NCBI GenBank assembly: GCA_018896985.1
Contig: JAHILQ010000161.1
Coordinates: 1 to 12,618 of the forward strand
DNA length: 12,618 bases
Direction: 5' to 3'
DNA from: Nitrospinota bacterium
GTDB lineage: Bacteria > Nitrospirota > Thermodesulfovibrionia > Thermodesulfovibrionales > UBA1546
The notes below the pieces were generated by a model, which saw only the letters and a program-made list of their open reading frames with translations, had not been told where the DNA came from and did no database searches. The first letter of the stretch is position 1; every line of letters begins with the position of its first letter. The position numbers and the translations under genes are program-made. Positions 1-6,698 of this stretch are shown piece by piece.

Positions 1-693
1 GTCTGTAAGCGGTATAAATCCCCAGTTATTTTCCCATGCTGAATTGTAAATCTCTTTGAATGCCTTCATCTCGTCTGAAAATCTTTTCTTGTCCACAGGC
101 CGCACAGTGATGCCGCGTTTCTCTGCTATTGCGGCGACCCTGAGAACTTTTTCAGGAAGAGTATCTTTTACGTCATAGATGTATGCATAAAGGTCTTTTG
201 CCTTATGCATGCCGTAGCTTTCCATTAAATCGGAGTAGTAGGGCATGTTGTATGGGGTCATCAGCATCGGATGTTCCTCAAAATTATTAATGAGAAATCC
301 GCATTCTTCGTTGGTTGAAAAATTCATCGGCCCCCTGATTATCTCCATTCCTTCTCTCTTAAGTTCTTCTGACGTCTTATCCAGCAGCGCTGATGAAACT
401 CCGGCGTCATTGACGCATTCAAAAAAGCCGAAGAAACCTGCCTTTTCATTGTGAAACTGAATGTGTCGCGGGTTCACTATTGAGATTATCCTGCCGGCGC
501 ATTTCCCGTCTTTTTCAGCGATGAAATATCTGACCTTTGCGTGATTGAAGAAGGGATTTTTATCTGAAAATTGTTCCTTCAGTTCCTTTATCAGGGGCGG
601 GATATAAAAAGGATTTTCAGAATATAAAGAAAATGGGAATTTTATAAAAATGTTGCGGTCGTGTTTTGTTTTGACTTCTTGTATTGTTATCAT
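1..693 (-). CDS. YghO/BcerS-like N-acyltransferase (candidate bacterial ceramide synthase), C-terminus off window
   Basis: I see 231 residues from ATG at 693, open to the left edge; the family is about 370-390 residues, so roughly 60% is present. Family-typical blocks appear in order: FPFSLY (19-24) and IPPL (31-34), NPFFNHA (46-52), AGRI (66-69), GFFGFFE (86-92), GPMNFS (121-126), PYNMPYY (147-153), KAKDLYAY (164-171) and AWENNWGFIPLT (219-230). These match the GNAT-like family that contains E. coli YghO and Caulobacter BcerS, the enzyme that N-acylates a long-chain base to (3-keto)ceramide. The start is the only ATG in the open frame, which has a TGA further upstream, but no clear Shine-Dalgarno site precedes it. 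It lies 57 bases after livF, in the same direction. The assignment to ceramide synthesis is inference, strengthened by the serine palmitoyltransferase-like and reductase-like genes upstream. Many YghO-like proteins have no tested function, so another acyl acceptor is possible. Confidence 0.8.
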   Translation of the reverse strand, partial: MITIQEVKTKHDRNIFIKFPFSLYSENPFYIPPLIKELKEQFSDKNPFFNHAKVRYFIAEKDGKCAGRIISIVNPRHIQFHNEKAGFFGFFECVNDAGVSSALLDKTSEELKREGMEIIRGPMNFSTNEECGFLINNFEEHPMLMTPYNMPYYSDLMESYGMHKAKDLYAYIYDVKDTLPEKVLRVAAIAEKRGITVRPVDKKRFSDEMKAFKEIYNSAWENNWGFIPLTD

Positions 694-750
694 AATGTTT
701 TTATTTTTTGCATCTGATATATTAATCACATCGGTATGTTTTAGGGCAGT

Positions 751-1482
751 TTATCCCCCTAAAAAAGCCTTTTTAACCTCTTCACTTTCAAGAAGATTTT
801 TGCCTGTATCCTCTAAAAATATCTGTCCTATCTTAAACACATATCCCCTGTGAGCTATCTCAAGTGCCATGCGTGCGTTCTGCTCAACAAGAAGAACACT
901 TGTACCTGATTTATTTATCGCAATTAATTTTTCAAAAATTGTATCCACATAAGAAGGTGATAATCCCAATGACGGCTCATCAGCCAGAAGGAGTTTCGGC
1001 TTTTGAATCAATGCCCGTCCCAAAGCAAGCATCTGCTGCTCGCCGGTAGAAAGCACCCCAGCCTTTTGTCTCCTCTTATCCTTTAGTGCCGGGAAAAGTT
1101 CGAGAATATTTTCTATATCAGCCTTGCCATTATTACCTTCTCTTAGAAAAGCTCCCATCTCAAGGTTTTCTATAACTGTCATTGAGGGGAATAACCTTCT
1201 TCCTTCAGGGACAAGGGATATCCCTTTTGAGACATGTTCATCCGGTCTTAAGTCCTTAATACTTTCTCTATTGAAAAGGATATCGCCTGATTGTATATCT
1301 ACCATCCCGAATACAGCTTTCAGGGCTGTAGATTTTCCTGCACCATTAGGTCCTATCATGGCTACAATTTCACCATCATTGACCTTAAAGGTCACATCCT
1401 CAATGGCTTTAACCGCACCATATGAAACGCTTATATTTTTTGCTTCAAGAAGCATGTCTTTTTCTCTTCCCCATATATGCAT
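751..1482 (-). CDS. livF: Branched-chain amino acid type ABC transporter ATP-binding protein LivF
   Basis: This is the second ATPase of a LIV/HAAT-type importer, 243 residues from the first ATG. Walker A is GPNGAGKS (44-51), the signature is LSTGE (144-148) and Walker B is LLLADEP (164-170). The family-typical VEQNA (199-203) follows, where LivF proteins carry Gln at the switch position. The signature has Thr where LSGGE is usual. The start is ambiguous. ATG at 1482 has GAGGT eight bases upstream and overlaps livG by 38 bases. ATG at 1455 (residue 10) gives the usual family N-terminus MLLEAKNISVSYG and an overlap of 11 bases. It belongs to the livH-livM-livG-livF unit, which is followed by the acyltransferase gene. 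The substrate cannot be read from the ATPase. Confidence 0.93.
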   Translation of the reverse strand: MHIWGREKDMLLEAKNISVSYGAVKAIEDVTFKVNDGEIVAMIGPNGAGKSTALKAVFGMVDIQSGDILFNRESIKDLRPDEHVSKGISLVPEGRRLFPSMTVIENLEMGAFLREGNNGKADIENILELFPALKDKRRQKAGVLSTGEQQMLALGRALIQKPKLLLADEPSLGLSPSYVDTIFEKLIAINKSGTSVLLVEQNARMALEIAHRGYVFKIGQIFLEDTGKNLLESEEVKKAFLGG

Positions 1483-2218
1483 CGAGCACTACCTCATTGT
1501 CCTGTATCTCGGATGGTGTGCCTTCTGCTATTTTCTTTCCGTAATTCAAGACAATTATCCGATCTGAGACATCCAGTACAACTTCCAAATTATGTTCTAT
1601 AAAGAGGATTGTTTTGCCTGAGGCCTTGAGGCCTTCCATGATATTAAGCAATTTCGGGATAGTATTAGGGAATACACCTGCTGTAGGTTCATCAAAGAGA
1701 TAGAATTCAGAATCAGTTCCGAGAGTCCTCGCTATCTCAAGAAGCCTTCTTTGTCCGTGTGAAAGGCTTTCAGCGAGTTCATCTCTTTTCTCCTCAAGTC
1801 CGACTGTTTTAAGCAATTCCATCGCCTTCTCTGTGTTTTTCTTTTCTTCTTCAAGCATGGCTGATGTTCTGAACAACGCTGCTGAAAGTGTCTCACCCTT
1901 GTCGTATTGGAGGCCGAGCAAAACATTTTCAAGGACTGTCATCTGAGGGAATAACCTGATATTTTGAAATGTCCTTCCTATCCCAAGGTCAAAGATTTTA
2001 TGAGGTGTAAGATTAGTAATATCCTTCCCTTTAAAATAGATATTGCCTGCATTCGGTCTATAAAGACCTGTTACAAGATTAAATGTTACTGTCTTTCCTG
2101 AGCCATTAGGACCGATAAGGGCAGTAATCGTTCCCTTTTCCACGCCGAAAGAAAGGTTGTCAACTGCTTTTATTCCATCAAAGGTCTTGGATAGATTCCT
2201 TATCTGAAGTATCTCCAT
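1445..2218 (-). CDS. livG: Branched-chain amino acid type ABC transporter ATP-binding protein LivG
   Basis: A 257-residue ABC ATPase of the LivG subfamily. Walker A is GPNGSGKT (36-43), the Q-loop is in GRTFQNIRLF (Q85), and the signature is LSHGQ (152-156). Walker B is YLFDE (173-177) and the H-loop His is H209 in FIEHN. The C-terminal tail with AEGTPSEIQ and VLDAYMG is typical of LivG, which pairs with LivF on the cytoplasmic side of a LivH/LivM membrane dimer. The ATG follows the livM TAA directly, and its 3' end overlaps livF, which points to translational coupling. All catalytic motifs are intact. Confidence 0.94.
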   Translation of the reverse strand: MEILQIRNLSKTFDGIKAVDNLSFGVEKGTITALIGPNGSGKTVTFNLVTGLYRPNAGNIYFKGKDITNLTPHKIFDLGIGRTFQNIRLFPQMTVLENVLLGLQYDKGETLSAALFRTSAMLEEEKKNTEKAMELLKTVGLEEKRDELAESLSHGQRRLLEIARTLGTDSEFYLFDEPTAGVFPNTIPKLLNIMEGLKASGKTILFIEHNLEVVLDVSDRIIVLNYGKKIAEGTPSEIQDNEVVLDAYMGKRKRHAS

Positions 2219-3088
2219 TTATTTAAACCTGTACTCTCCAATGATTCCCTGCGGCCTTTTAATCATCAGGATTATTAAAAGCAGTCCGTAGATCATCTGC
2301 CTTAAAGGTGCTGCTATTGAGCTCGGCATACCTAAAAACCTCAGCATCTCAGGGAATATCACAAGTATTAAAGCGCCTATAAAAGACCCTTTTATATTCC
2401 CCATCCCGCCAAAGACAACCATCAAAAGTACTGCTATGGATTCCATTACTGTAAAGCTCGAAGGGTCAATGAAAGTAATATAATGGGCATAAAGGCTTCC
2501 TGCAATCCCTGCAAAGAATGCACCTATGACAAACACGGTGAGCTTGTATTTGTTAATGTTTGTTCCTATTGAGAGGCTTGCCACTTCATCATCCCGTATG
2601 CTCCTGAGGATCCTCCCGAATGGAGAATTTACGATTCTATTTATGATGAATGCTGTCACAGCAACAAAAGCTGTTACCAAAATCAGATATGCCCATACCG
2701 GCTGAAGCTCAAAGCCAAATACAATAAATTTCGGTATTCCGGGCAATCCCATCGGCCCCCTTGTCAAATCTACCCAGTTCTTTGATACTGAATAAACGAT
2801 TACCCCAAAGCCGAAGGTGGCAAGGGCAAGGTAATCGCCTTTAAGCCTCATTGAAGGGAATCCGATAATAAGGCCAAGTAATGATGCAAGGCAGGCTCCA
2901 ATCAAAAGGCCGATCCATGGTGATACTCCGAAGTTCAAGGCAAGAAGACTTGATGTGTACGCCCCAACACAGGCAAATGCAATATGCCCTAATGCCGGTA
3001 ACCCAGTATAGCCGAGGATCAGGTTAAGGCTAAGGGTAAGGATTATATAGATGCCTGAGATGATCAATATATGAAGGAGATATTCCAT
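2219..3088 (-). CDS. livM: Branched-chain amino acid type ABC transporter permease LivM
   Basis: A 289-residue permease of the BPD_transp_2 family, hydrophobic along most of its length. Recognisable family blocks are NLILGYTGLPALGHIAF (22-38), RLKGDYLALATFGFG (81-95), the cytoplasmic loop IRDDEVASLSIG (164-175) and the loop GGMGNIKGSFIGA (227-239). These belong to the inner-membrane subunit that pairs with LivH. Its ATG overlaps the livH stop (TAATG), and its TAA abuts the livG start. The gene is complete and shows no defect, unlike livH upstream of it. Confidence 0.94.
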   Translation of the reverse strand: MEYLLHILIISGIYIILTLSLNLILGYTGLPALGHIAFACVGAYTSSLLALNFGVSPWIGLLIGACLASLLGLIIGFPSMRLKGDYLALATFGFGVIVYSVSKNWVDLTRGPMGLPGIPKFIVFGFELQPVWAYLILVTAFVAVTAFIINRIVNSPFGRILRSIRDDEVASLSIGTNINKYKLTVFVIGAFFAGIAGSLYAHYITFIDPSSFTVMESIAVLLMVVFGGMGNIKGSFIGALILVIFPEMLRFLGMPSSIAAPLRQMIYGLLLIILMIKRPQGIIGEYRFK

Positions 3089-3771
3089 TACAGCCTTTCC
3101 TTATCTATTTTCTTACCTAAAATCCCTTCAGGTCTCAAAAGGAGAAATATTATAAGTACTGTAAAGGCAATCGTATCTTTCCAACCAGCCTGTATCTTCC
3201 AGATACCTAAGTTTTCTACGATCCCAAGAAATAACCCTCCAAGCACTGCACCCGGAATACTCCCGATACCTCCAATGATAGATGCAATAATCCCTTTTAG
3301 GATTGCGTTAAGTCCCATTGTAGGCTCTATGTTTGTCTCAAGAGAGATAAGAATTCCTGCCATCCCGGCAAGGGCAGAGCCGATTCCAAAGGCGTAAAGA
3401 ATAACCCTTTCAGGATAAATCCCTGAAACGCTTGCGCCAATTGGGTCATCAGCCACTGCCCGGATCGCCTTTCCCATCTTTGTTTTATCAACGATAAGCC
3501 AAAGAATTGCAAAAAGTATTATTGAAGCAGAAAGGATAAGTATCTGAATTGGTGTTATGACTGCTGAGAAAATCTGGCAGCCTTCAACAACAGGCCCCGT
3601 TCTTAATGTGAGTATCTGTGCTCCATAGAGAAGTTGTAAAAAGTTCTGGATAAAGATGAATATCCCAAAAGAGGCGATGAGAAAGACTAAGTTAGGTGCA
3701 TTGTTTTTTCTTAGAGGGAAATAAATGACTCTGTCAATAGCTATGCCGAGTATTGCGGCAAGGATTGAGGC

Positions 3772-3780
3772 AAAAAAAAA
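3772..3780 (-). other. Homopolymer frameshift site in livH (T9 on the coding strand)
   Basis: Nine consecutive T on the coding strand follow CTGTC. With ten T the reading frame of livH would be uninterrupted; with nine it terminates 11 codons later at TAG. Runs of this length are prone both to sequencing or assembly errors and to transcriptional slippage. Confidence 0.85.
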
Positions 3781-3854
3781 GACAGGATTGGATTTATTCC
3801 TAAGGATATCGAAAGGCTATAGGCAAAATACGCCCCTGCTGTATAGACCACGCC

Positions 3855-3965
3855 GTGGGCGAAATGGAAGAAACGGACGGTTTTGTAGATGACCGCAAAG
3901 CCGAGCGCGATGAGGGCATAAATGCTTCCTGCAATAATGCCGTTTAGAAGTAATTGATTGAACAT
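3855..3965 (-). repeat. livH 5' end, copy A of a diverged direct repeat (partner 6116-6229)
   Basis: The first 37 codons of livH here align with the livH remnant at 6116-6229. By hand count 25 of 111 bases differ, about 77% identity, plus one inserted codon in the other copy. Most differences are at third positions; the two peptides differ at 6 of 37 residues. Both copies point the same way and bracket the accessory cassette. Confidence 0.8.
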
Positions 3966-4420
3966 CTATTCTCCCTTGTCCTTTTCAATCTCCATTTCCA
4001 GATAATCTCCGACACGTGCCAGAAAATCCCCATACAAAGAGACGCCCTCTGAAAGAAATTTTTCAATGGATGACCATCGTATATGAGATATTCATGCGTG
4101 ACGATATTCTTCAATCTTACCCATCTTGCAATCGCCTCTATAGTCTCCGTAGATATCTTCACTTTCTTCACATGAGATACAGACAATACGATTTCTTTGT
4201 AGTTGTCGGGCAAGCGGATTTCTTCCATGTTCAAAATGACTTTACATATATCAATCGATGAATTGACTATATTTTCAACCCATCGCTCTACGCTTCGTCT
4301 TTTATCGTCGTCCTCTTCATAGATACTTTTTGTAATCTGTCTGAATTTTGGATAATATTTCAGTTCAGATGCCAAGAAGTCAAAGTGTCTCTGCAGACGC
4401 TTTTTGAGTTCTCTTCTCAA
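3944..4420 (-). CDS. hepT: HEPN-domain toxin HepT (HepT/MntA toxin-antitoxin)
   Basis: A 158-residue, largely helical protein with the HEPN active-site pattern R102-x6-H109-x-Y111 in VRLKNIVTHEY. Most relatives have Arg directly before the Asn; here that position is Lys104 and the Arg is two residues earlier. HepT proteins are RNases that the partner MntA silences by AMPylating the Tyr of this motif. The start is TTG at 4420, supported by AAGGAG five bases upstream; no in-frame ATG lies nearby. It overlaps mntA by 41 bases, the usual antitoxin-first arrangement. The last residues (about 143-158, basic, ending CSINYF) run 22 bases into livH, so the native C-terminus may have been replaced when the cassette was joined to livH. 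Confidence 0.85.
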   Translation of the reverse strand: MRRELKKRLQRHFDFLASELKYYPKFRQITKSIYEEDDDKRRSVERWVENIVNSSIDICKVILNMEEIRLPDNYKEIVLSVSHVKKVKISTETIEAIARWVRLKNIVTHEYLIYDGHPLKNFFQRASLCMGIFWHVSEIIWKWRLKRTRENRCSINYF

Positions 4421-4832
4421 ATTTTCTCCTTTCCATGAAATCCGCTAATGCCATCTCCATGAAGTCCTCAGCCTCGTGTGTAATGACCTCCATAAAATCA
4501 AGATACAATCCCCAGTCATTTATCGCAAGGGGGATGCCCCTAATCGCGCTTGCGGCAACAGAGGCGGATACCCTGTTCAAGACAAGGACTTCAGCTTCCT
4601 TTTTTAGAAGGCGTCCCAGATCGGTCCATATTTCGTCTTCGCCATTATAGAAAACTTCCTCCTCATACTCTATGGGATGCCTCTTTTCCGGATAAAAATA
4701 AACCGCAATATCAATGTCCGACAGTTTCGTTGCCGTGCCCCTCGCATGGGAGCCGAACAGAAATGCGAAGGCAACATCTTTTCGGTTTTTAAAGTAATGT
4801 TTTAATGCGTCTATATCAGAATCGCTGATCAT
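4380..4832 (-). CDS. mntA: MntA-type nucleotidyltransferase antitoxin
   Basis: A 150-residue minimal nucleotidyltransferase. The GSx10DxD signature is visible: GSHARG (27-32) followed by D39 and D41 in LSDIDIAVY. The third carboxylate, usually Asp in a vDvvxL strand, appears as Glu81 in KEAEVLVLN. The later conserved block RGIPLAINDWGLYLDFM and a helical tail follow. MntA proteins transfer AMP to the HEPN partner and neutralise it; pairing is supported by the 41-base overlap with hepT. The ATG has AGGAG five bases upstream and lies 16 bases after the preceding small gene. Function as an AMPylating antitoxin is inferred from the family; the Asp-to-Glu change might lower activity. Confidence 0.88.
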   Translation of the reverse strand: MISDSDIDALKHYFKNRKDVAFAFLFGSHARGTATKLSDIDIAVYFYPEKRHPIEYEEEVFYNGEDEIWTDLGRLLKKEAEVLVLNRVSASVAASAIRGIPLAINDWGLYLDFMEVITHEAEDFMEMALADFMERRKFEKRTQKASAETL

Positions 4833-4848
4833 CCAATCTCCTTGTTAT

Positions 4849-5187
4849 TTATTCTCTAATCTCATATCTTATGTCTTCAAGATTATCCTCTTTGATTTCT
4901 GTATAGCCTTTTATAGTTTTTTCATTGATTTTAGGTTCGAATTTAATCTCCGAGATATATTCACCAAAAACCTCATCCGTCTCTTCTTTGCCTTCAATAA
5001 CGAGCCAGCCGAAATTACCTTCTCCCCAATGGACAACATTGTTTTCTCTAAAAAATACCCTTCTGCCTTGCTGTAAATAATATTTAGCCACTTCTCTTAG
5101 AAAAACAATATAACAATCAACAAGCTCTTTTTCAAGACTATCAAATCTTGTTTTAGTTTTCTTCCAGAGAGATTTAAGGTGTTGCAT
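4849..5187 (-). CDS. Hypothetical protein, 112 aa, in the toxin cassette
   Basis: I do not recognise this protein. It has 112 residues and no signal peptide or membrane segment. An N-terminal basic, helical part (LKSLWKKTKTRFDSLEKELVDCYIVFLREVAKYYLQ, split here by residues 4-39) is followed by a probable beta-rich middle (RRVFFRENNVVHWGEGNFGWLVIEG) and an acidic C-terminus ending IRYEIRE. It starts 12 bases after the 62-residue gene and ends 16 bases before mntA, so it is probably co-transcribed with both. No strong Shine-Dalgarno site precedes the ATG. It could belong with the PIN gene, with MntA/HepT, or with neither. Confidence 0.65.
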   Translation of the reverse strand: MQHLKSLWKKTKTRFDSLEKELVDCYIVFLREVAKYYLQQGRRVFFRENNVVHWGEGNFGWLVIEGKEETDEVFGEYISEIKFEPKINEKTIKGYTEIKEDNLEDIRYEIRE

Positions 5188-5199
5188 TAAAATTTGTCT

Positions 5200-5388
5200 C
5201 TATCTTGTAACCTGCAAAAGTCTCAACCTTTCTTCCAGTGCCTTTAGGTCATATTCTTTTTCTGCCCTTCTTACCCGAATCTCATGAAGACCAGCCATCA
5301 TATCATCTACCTCTCCAAGAGAATTAGTAAATTCCTTAGCAATCTCATCCCTAACCTCTACTTGATAAAACTCACTAAAATAAGGCAT
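5200..5388 (-). CDS. Small hypothetical protein, 62 aa, possible antitoxin of the PIN protein
   Basis: A 62-residue protein of unknown family. Its N-terminus is acidic/aromatic (MPYFSEFYQVEVRDEIAKEF), and from about residue 35 it is a highly charged helix (VRRAEKEYDLKALEERL), perhaps a coiled coil. The ATG has a GGGGG ribosome site eight bases upstream and lies 13 bases after the PIN-domain stop. Size, charge and position directly after a PIN gene suggest a partner or antitoxin in toxin-first order; that is inference only, as no antitoxin DNA-binding motif is visible. Confidence 0.65.
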   Translation of the reverse strand: MPYFSEFYQVEVRDEIAKEFTNSLGEVDDMMAGLHEIRVRRAEKEYDLKALEERLRLLQVTR

Positions 5389-5401
5389 ATGTTATTCCCC
5401 C

Positions 5402-5860
5402 TTATATCATAGACGGTTCTATAATCTCTAATTGATTATAACCGAGAAGCACATTTATTACGTTAACCTCTCTTTTCGTCTTCAATTTCACGATGTGTTC
5501 AAAATTCCAGCTTATCAGGACATCAAGATAGTGAAATGAGGCAACAGCAATATGAATTGCATCTTCAATATGCTTTAAAGGGATTACTCTTCTCACAATG
5601 TATTCTTCAGCCAGTGCTTTTATTTCATTCTCATTGCTCGAAAGAGTCTTAAAATCGTGTATTAGTTCTAAGAGTTCTTTTTTCTTTGCAGTGTTGCCGA
5701 TATCTTCAATTTCTCTGATAACTATATCTGATATGAAGACCTCGTAGTCTTTCAGCTTTTTCCAGAATTCTCTGGTTATCTCTTTGCGAAAAGGATTTTT
5801 ATCATCAAAATAGGCATTTGGAACCGAAGTATCAAGGTATATTTTTAGCTTTTTAGTCAT
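5402..5860 (-). CDS. PIN-domain protein, putative VapC-like RNase toxin
   Basis: A 152-residue PIN fold. The expected acidic residues are in place: D10 in IYLDTSVPN, E50 in IVIREIE, D100 in HIEDAIHIA, and N119 in ISWNFEHIV at the fourth position. VapC-like PIN proteins are metal-dependent RNases, usually held inactive by a small partner. The ATG at 5860 follows a purine-rich stretch with AAGG four bases upstream. No intact antitoxin gene precedes it: the upstream 220 bases hold only very short frames. The 62-residue gene immediately downstream is therefore the best candidate partner. It heads the tightly packed cassette that runs through mntA-hepT into livH. Confidence 0.85.
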   Translation of the reverse strand: MTKKLKIYLDTSVPNAYFDDKNPFRKEITREFWKKLKDYEVFISDIVIREIEDIGNTAKKKELLELIHDFKTLSSNENEIKALAEEYIVRRVIPLKHIEDAIHIAVASFHYLDVLISWNFEHIVKLKTKREVNVINVLLGYNQLEIIEPSMI

Positions 5861-6082
5861 TTTGCCTTATTGTCACCTTTGTCTCCCCCCTTCCATCCAC
5901 ATAGTTTGTCAGAGAGTGGCTATACAATCTATCTTCGTATAAGTTGCTTAAATTGGCAACGTCCCCTAACCCGCTAACTGTGACGAGCTATCGATATAGC
6001 TTCCCGCATTATTCTTCACCTCCATGAGAGCAACTTGCCCTTGTTGAAATATCTTGAAGTTCTATGTCAATATTAATCCAAT
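5861..6082. other. Non-coding gap between the PIN gene and the livH remnant, with degenerate sequence
   Basis: No gene of credible length is present on either strand. It holds a strong ribosome site (GGAGGTG, minus strand, 6017-6023) seven bases before an ATG at 6009 whose frame stops after 11 codons at 5974. It also contains a GC-rich motif at 5955-5978 and two short inverted repeats: 5943-5947 with 5956-5960, and 5986-5991 with 5996-6001. It looks like the decayed edge of an inserted element and may also hold the cassette promoter, though I see no convincing -35/-10 pair. Confidence 0.5.
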
Positions 6083-6229
6083 TTAACTTTTAACCCATAA
6101 ACTCATCAACTCTATATGGGCGAAGTGAAAGAACCGGACTATTTTGTAGATAAGGGTAAAGCCGAGGGCTATTATAAGGGCATAAATGGAGCCAGTAATG
6201 ATGCCGTTTAAAAAGACTTGGTTAAACAT
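6083..6229 (-). pseudogene. livH remnant: 38 homologous codons, then an unrelated tail and stop
   Basis: From ATG 6229 the frame encodes 48 residues. The first 38 (MFNQVFLNGIITGSIYALII... to VRFFHFAH) match the LivH N-terminus with one extra Ile; the last ten (IELMSLWVKS) are unrelated and end at TAA 6083. There is no Shine-Dalgarno site before the ATG, unlike the livH copy at 3965. The permease is cut exactly where the cassette side begins. It lies 15 bases after the 139-residue membrane protein gene, where a livH gene would be expected if the cassette were absent. Confidence 0.8.
6116..6229 (-). repeat. livH 5' end, copy B of the diverged direct repeat (partner 3855-3965)
   Basis: Aligned by hand with 3855-3965, it shows about 77% nucleotide identity and one additional ATA codon. 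The similarity ends abruptly after the codons for FFHFAH. The two copies flank about 2.1 kb carrying the PIN, hypothetical, mntA and hepT genes. Confidence 0.8.
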
Positions 6230-6244
6230 ATTTTGTTTTTGATG

Positions 6245-6664
6245 TCATTTATTATTTTCCTTAATAATAGCTTGTTTGTTCCCCTCCTCTCTAATTTCGT
6301 AGTAAATGGGGTTAAATAAAATGTTTGCTATTAATAGTTGAAAAACAGTAGCTCCACCGATAAACCCTGCTGCTACAAATTTTCCATGGATTCCTTCGAT
6401 AAGATGTCCAAAGATAACAACCAGAACGACTGCTATAATAATGCCTATATCGAATTCAAAAACAAAGTTCCAAGAATTCGTGACAAGAGGAAAATATCCT
6501 GATTCCTTAAGTAAATAATCCATTACAAGGATATAAATAGAAATCGCAATAGCTAATAAATTAAAAACGAATGTTGGCCAGTTCTGCAACATCCCGCTTC
6601 CTAGTCCAAACATTAGTAAAAACAAAAACTTAAAATCAAAATTTAGAGTTTGGAATAATTTCAA
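6245..6664 (-). CDS. Small unrecognised membrane protein (four predicted helices)
   Basis: A 139-residue hydrophobic protein with four likely membrane segments (about 9-27, 30-51, 72-89, 95-116) and a charged C-terminal tail (YYEIREEGNKQAIIKENNK). I do not recognise the family. The only usable upstream start is TTG at 6664, just after an in-frame TGA, and no Shine-Dalgarno site is visible. The true start may instead be Met18 or Met25, or the 5' end may be damaged. It starts 34 bases after the serine palmitoyltransferase-like gene and ends 15 bases before the livH remnant, so it probably belongs to the same transcript. A membrane role next to lipid synthesis or transport is possible but unsupported by motif. 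Confidence 0.6.
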   Translation of the reverse strand: MKLFQTLNFDFKFLFLLMFGLGSGMLQNWPTFVFNLLAIAISIYILVMDYLLKESGYFPLVTNSWNFVFEFDIGIIIAVVLVVIFGHLIEGIHGKFVAAGFIGGATVFQLLIANILFNPIYYEIREEGNKQAIIKENNK

Positions 6665-6698
6665 CTTTTTTATTCATCAATAATTTGCTTTATGCCAA

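Larger units (their letters stand above)
3088..3965 (-). pseudogene. livH: livH permease with a single frameshift in a T9 run (pseudogene, slippage site or sequence error)
   Basis: LivH is the second LIV-type permease. The N-terminal part (MFNQLLLNGIIAGSIYALIA...) reads from ATG 3965 but stops at 3741 after 74 codons. The rest of the protein continues in another frame from about 3780 to the stop at 3088. The break is at a run of nine T on the coding strand (A at 3772-3780). One extra T restores a continuous protein of about 292 residues, the normal LivH length, running through SFFFASILAAILGIAIDRV and on to ADDPIGASVSG and GGIGSIPGAVLGG. No other defect is visible. The start has a good ribosome site, GGGAG five bases before the ATG, lying inside the overlapping hepT 3' end. 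Possible readings are true inactivation, polymerase slippage that restores the frame, or a homopolymer sequencing error; the sequence alone cannot decide. Confidence 0.88.

Noticed and set aside
1124..1567. 147-codon plus-strand frame opposite livF/livG
   Set aside because: Antisense to two intact ABC ATPase genes with all motifs in place; the translation has no recognisable domain.
5861..6082. Possible tRNA, CRISPR repeat or attachment site in the gap before the PIN gene
   Set aside because: No cloverleaf, no regularly spaced repeats and no integrase gene are visible; only two short inverted repeats and one GC-rich motif.
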